This document shows, in pieces, positions 60,030-64,000 of a stretch of DNA of 64,000 bases. Source of the DNA: Chytridium lagenaria (lineage: Eukaryota; Chytridiomycota; Chytridiomycetes; Chytridiales; Chytridiaceae); contig JAHLKC010000025.1 of assembly GCA_025449115.1 (NCBI GenBank), positions 62,001 through 126,000 of the forward strand. The letters are read 5' to 3'. The position numbers and the translations under genes were made by a program. Position 1 is the stretch's first letter. The number at the start of each line of letters is the position of its first letter. The notes under the pieces were generated by a model, which did no database searches, had not been told where the DNA came from, and was given only the letters and a program-made list of their open reading frames with translations.

Positions 60030-61721
60030 TCAATCATCCCACTCATCATCATCAGTCTCATCATCATCCGAACTATACCCAAAATGTAAAAGAAAGTTAA
60101 AAACGGGATGAACCATAAAAGAAGAAAACTGACACTTACCCCCAATATGCTCCCTCCTTTGCATCAAAAGCATTCTTTCAATTGATTAGCAATATCATCA
60201 CCACTTTTTGTTGAAACACTTAAAGTTGGTACGTCATTTCCTTTCAAGGATTTCAAACCCCGGATTCTCGATGGACCGCTAACAACGAGGACCTCACGTC
60301 CCCTTGCGGCGCAGATACGCGTGGAGGTGGTGACGGCGCCAATAAAGTAGGAGGTGGGGTGATGCGAACATTGGAGGTGGAGGAACATTGAATGACATTG
60401 GTGGTGGTGGCGTGTGAGGTGGAGTGGAGGTATTCCACTTACACCATCGTCGTCCCGGTTTCGCCGTAAAACCGGTGGCCCCGTTTTCGATGGAATGATG
60501 GTGCGTGATGCGGGGTGGCGTTGTCACGTCGACGGAAGATCGTCTCGAAGGTGGGGGAGGTGGAGGGCGACGTTGAGGATGTCGGGAGCTGTGCTTGTTT
60601 CATAAACTTTTGCAAGAATTTAGCGGTTTTACGGTCTGCGAGTTGATCCTGAGAGGGGGTGTTAGATGTTTATGAAAAGGGGAATAAGGGTTATTACAGC
60701 TGTGATGCCGGCTTTGGCGAAAATCGCATTCCATTCGAGGGGGATGTTGTCGACGCTGAAGCCGGTTTTGGGGTTGTAGCCAACGTGGCTGACGTGTCTA
60801 AAATATGCAGGTGAATGATCGGTTAAGGTGGAGAGAGGAGCGTCACTCACTTGAAATCTGTGGGTGCTGAAATCATAGATTTATCAAGAACGCTGTCCCT
60901 CTTCTTTGCGGTCTCTGTTTTCTTCCTCCCTGTTCCAAAAAATCCACGACTCTCTCTCTTTTTTTTCTTTCTTGTTCGTTTTTGGGGTCGTCTCTAGGCT
61001 CGAAGTTCCGTCACGGCTGCAACACTGGAGCTGCGCGGGTACCTTTATAAAGGGTGGGGGTGACGCAGGTGGCGTGATCGACCCTCCACTGCCTCTCACA
61101 TTCGCGACGATCAGCGTGGAGGGGGTGGAGGTTTTGAGGTAGGCTTTGCGGGAGAGGAGGTGGGAGACGGGGCGCAACGGGTGGAGGGACAGATGATGAT
61201 CGTTGATTGACACGGTCAGCAAACATTTTCGCCTCGGATTCGTCGGCGAAGGAGAAGGCGGTGATGCAGTGGTCTGCTAAGATAAGGTTAGCGGGAAATT
61301 GGGAGGAGGGATGGAGTTACTTTGTTGATGAATGTGTGGAAGAAGGGACGGTCTTGAATGTACTGGATGTCTGGGAAGTGATTGGACATGTCCAGACGAC
61401 TCTGGGATTCTGTGTTGAAGAAGAAAAGGTTATATCTTCTTTCGTTAAAGAGAAAAGAGATGTGGGAGTACCGCAAGGTCGATAAGCTGGAAGCTAAAGT
61501 CATATCTGCCGGACCGAGCGAGGACGACGGCTCCAACTTTGTCCTGGTATGCCCATTCATTGCGGGTCGAGAAGTAGAGCCGAGCGACGGTTGACGAGAG
61601 AATCTTGAAACAACATGATTTAGTTTCATACGATCAAAGAGGTTTGTGAATACCTCTACGTCGGGATGGACAGCATCTGCGACAACTTGATGCTCCTGGT
61701 CTGTCAATGTTCCCCCATCAT
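60030..61721 (-). CDS. WASP-family actin nucleation-promoting factor
   Basis: Activates the Arp2/3 complex. Start ATG 61721 or 61718. WH1 domain: LTDQEHQVV, ILSSTVARLYFSTRNEWAYQ, GAVVLARSGRYDFSFQLIDL, YIQDRPFFHTF and ITAFSFADESEAKMFADRV. The CRIB/GTPase-binding motif ISAPTDFKHVSHVGYN is at about 60860-60780. A Pro-rich region follows, then a WH2-like part (SSLLAVHRE, GLKSLKGNDVP) and a linker (DDIANQLKE). The acidic tail reads SDDDETDDDEWDD with the conserved Trp, stop 60030-60032. Slips sit near 61712 (G5 run), about 60260 and about 60175. Keeping the CRIB motif separates this protein from Dikarya Las17 and fits a chytrid, where WASP goes with crawling motility. Confidence 0.88.
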
Positions 61722-62960
61722 TAATTCAGTTGTTTTGTTCAGGATAATTTTATAATATCTTATTTGAAATATACGATGATGAGTGAGATCTGAGTATGTA
61801 ATGTAACTTGGAAGCTGACGGGATAGGCTACATGTGCAGAGTAATCTTAAGATTTCCTGAAGGACTTTGAAAAACATTGAGGTTTGTCCACTTTACAGAA
61901 ATTGTCAGATTGGGTATCTGGATGGTATCTGATGCAAAACGACTTTGCGGCTCAAACCTTGCAAGGGACGTAAATATTTGTCTCTACTTAACATAAACGT
62001 CGCCGATCGTTTTGACTTTCATTCAACACTGCAGCCTTGTCTTCCAAAGATTGCAGCCCGATCTTCAATATTATGCATGTATACATGGCGCGTAGTTAGG
62101 CGCGTTACAGCAAACTCAGTCTAGTGTACTGTCATATGATTGACGCGTTTTCAATTCCATCCAAGACCCAGCAAAACATTTTTAGCTAATATTTATTGTT
62201 CGGGAAGGTTCATATTTCTCGTCAGCATGAATGGCCTTTTTATTGACCTGTCCGAAACATATTTGGAATTGTGGACGCAGTCATGAAATCAAAAAGTAAA
62301 TACTAGATGAACGGCGACTCGCGCGCGTAGCCCCCCTAAAAAAGACATACCTTTTATCCCACTAAACAAATCTATGATGATGTAGATAGGTTTAAGTACC
62401 TCATCATCACTACCTAATCAGGTCCTTGCCAGATTGTTCTGTAATCTGTTGTTATTTTAAAGTTTGATTCCCATGTGGAACCAACCATTTATGACTAAAG
62501 CAAGTATAAAAGAATGATTGGTTGGTTGAGTTGGTTTGTAACTTGGTTGGTGGAGGCAGTTATTTTGGTAGCACTACAGTGCGTATGATAAATGTTCATC
62601 TTTAAATGAATATAAGGTAGTGCTTTTATATTCTGTATAAACAGTAAATAGTGAATTGATTGGCTCATGTAAGTAACATAGAAAATTATAAAATAAAAAA
62701 AAAAAACAGCCACCAAGGTGTTGACCAGTTAGTTGAATATTAATTGAATAATAATAAATACCTAAAAAGGCTTTAAGATTTGTGCAACCCATATAATATA
62801 ACCAATTAATTAATCTTGTGTTACCATTAATTAGTGTATCATCATCAAATCGGCTTTTGATATTTATATTATTATTGATTTAATTGAATTGAAAGGAGAC
62901 CATCACCGTCATCGCGCACCTATTTATTTTCTTTTCCTTTCATACCAAAACCCATCCCCG
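61722..62960. other. Intergenic, AT-rich
   Basis: Upstream DNA of WASP followed by AT-rich sequence to about 62930. (GGTT)n-like words at 62518-62550. No supported gene. Confidence 0.55.
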
Positions 62961-63274
62961 TCATCCACCCCCCACCCCGTCATTATCATCCCCTTCCCTT
63001 ATCCCGTCTTTCACTTGTTCCGGAGAGGCTGAAACCTCTACTCCCGTCATCCGTCCATCTGCATTCATACCAAGAGTAACTGTTGAAAGAAGGAAAACGC
63101 CTTTAACCAACACTGCTGAACACTGTGGGTAAACAACAATCCAAGAGATGCCCATCTGTACACATCATCCCATCCTTTTACATTCTCTTTCTCTTCATCA
63201 GCAGCATTATTGCATGGACACCTGGACTCTGGATTAGGATGAGGATGAGGATGGTAACCTGGTGGTCCCTTCAT
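62961..63274 (-). other. Possible small gene or fragment, low support
   Basis: Two overlapping minus-strand frames (63274-63065 and 63155-62961) have mildly protein-like composition; one ends EVSASPEQVKDGIREGDDNDG. They could be one short gene with a slip or splice near 63120, but no domain is recognised and no convincing promoter is seen. 63275-63620 has nothing else. Confidence 0.2.
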
Positions 63275-63620
63275 TCATGGAGGAATGCAAATGCCGGCAT
63301 TCGGAGAATGCATTCGGAATAGCTATCACTTCATTGACTGTCAGAACATTCTCAAATACAAGTGGGGGGAGCGATGGGATAAAGCGAAAATACTTTTGGC
63401 CGCATTGAAGGCATGGTTTCCATTCTTAGTTCTTGCATGAAAGAGTCGGCCTTCGGCAGTGCTTACATCAATCTTCATGCAAAAACATGATCATGTCCTT
63501 TTAGTCTTTTCTTCGAGACCTTTTTTTTTATATTCCTCCAGACATATACAAAGTTCAAGTTTTTGTTTACTAATTAACATGCTTCCATCTCTCTAGGTTT
63601 TTTAAGTATAACTGCCCAAT

Positions 63621-64000
63621 ATGATCGCCCTCAGGACCTTGTTGGCCGTTATGGCCTTAATGTCCATGACCGTGGACTCAAAGGTCCTTAAGGGATCACT
63701 CCGCCAAAGGTCATTACCGTCCTTTTATGAGCTCTACCTCGAGGGCCGCTGCCGAGACTTGTGTTGAGACCTGGCTTGGTAAGAACTTTTATATTCTGGT
63801 TGTGGAAATCACTTGATTTGCTGATCTACCAATTTGTAGTTAATGCAAACGACACATGCCCTGATATCTCCCGGCGTTCTGGTGTGGTGAGTGGCTTTAC
63901 AAATATTTTTTCCTTTCGGTTAGTTAATTCACCTGGCTGACATTTTCTATAGCCCTTAAACACCTATTGGACCTGAACCCCTTTGTTGACTGCGACCACC
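63621..64000 (+). CDS. Secreted LysM-domain protein, 3' truncated by the window
   Basis: Starts with a signal peptide (MIALRTLLAVMALMSMTVDS). After a slip near 63690-63720 the frame reads HYRPFMSSTSRAAAETCVETWL. An intron (about 63781-63838) is followed by NANDTCPDISRRSGV, a second intron (about 63886-63953), and then LKHLLDLNPFVDCDH at the edge. This follows the LysM pattern of a Cys, an N/GDTC with the following Ile/Ser, then a Leu-rich helix and NP…C. LysM domains bind chitin or other GlcNAc polymers; secreted fungal ones often cover wall fragments. More repeats may lie outside the window. Confidence 0.65.

Noticed and set aside
1..64000. Genome-wide programmed frameshifting as the cause of the slips
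   Set aside because: Slip sites share no heptamer, stop codon or structure; both missing and extra bases occur, mostly in homopolymers; three genes are wholly clean.

Overview
The window looks like nuclear DNA of an early-diverging fungus, most likely a chytrid (Chytridiomycota). The reasons are: genes split by short GT-AG introns (mostly 45-110 nt); fungal families (Edc3, a Rax1-like RGS protein, a steryl-ester-hydrolase-type lipase, a histidine-brace LPMO-like protein with a CBM19-like domain, a LysM protein); and a WASP protein that keeps its CRIB motif, which Dikarya Las17 proteins lack. The genus cannot be told from the sequence. Genes are dense, on both strands and functionally unrelated; no operon-like logic is expected. 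Intergenic DNA is rich in homopolymers and microsatellites.

Layout. 1-1144 (+): 5'-truncated atypical dual-specificity phosphatase. 2617-4813 (-): unrecognised multi-pass membrane protein. 4814-5590: microsatellites and AT-rich DNA. 5594-13105: a transposon cluster made of a PIF/Harbinger-like non-autonomous element, a 4.9-kb Mutator-like element whose gene joins a Ulp1-type protease to a FAR1/MULE/SWIM transposase, and a Tc1/mariner-like non-autonomous element. 13503-15715 (+): Rax1-like RGS membrane protein. 15716-18400: T-rich low-complexity DNA, a ~236-bp tandem repeat and an intron-containing tRNA-Lys(UUU). 18390-20807 (+): F-box/LRR-like gene. 21259-23311 (+): AB-hydrolase lipase. 24160-25479 (+): LPMO-like secreted protein. 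26301-28456 (-): cofactor-independent phosphoglycerate mutase. 29098-31577 (-): LEA2-like membrane protein. 33379-35555 (+): LRR-type single-pass receptor-like protein. 36220-39439 (+): Dbp6/DDX51 helicase. 40058-40258 (-): small membrane protein with a 5'UTR intron. 41488-43310 (+): secreted basic protein. 43884-45406 (-): RBR E3 ligase. 45712-47859 (-): acyl-CoA synthetase. 47925-49024 (-): TLC-domain protein. 49075-51433 (-): TIR-ankyrin protein with a CaaX end. 52260-55983 (-): Edc3. 56234-57316 (+): fasciclin-domain protein. 57953-59640 (+): protein with repeated CxxC modules. 60030-61721 (-): WASP. 63621-64000 (+): LysM protein, cut by the window edge.

A feature of the whole window is that most multi-exon genes, including ones expected to be essential, are broken by one-base frame slips, often next to G, A or C runs, while homology-like sequence continues in the next frame. 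Residual base-calling indels are the simplest explanation, so I annotate these loci as genes and mark the slips instead of calling pseudogenes. The two items most worth following up are the TIR-ankyrin-CaaX protein and the Mutator element with the joined Ulp1 protease. All family calls are by eye; no database search was possible.
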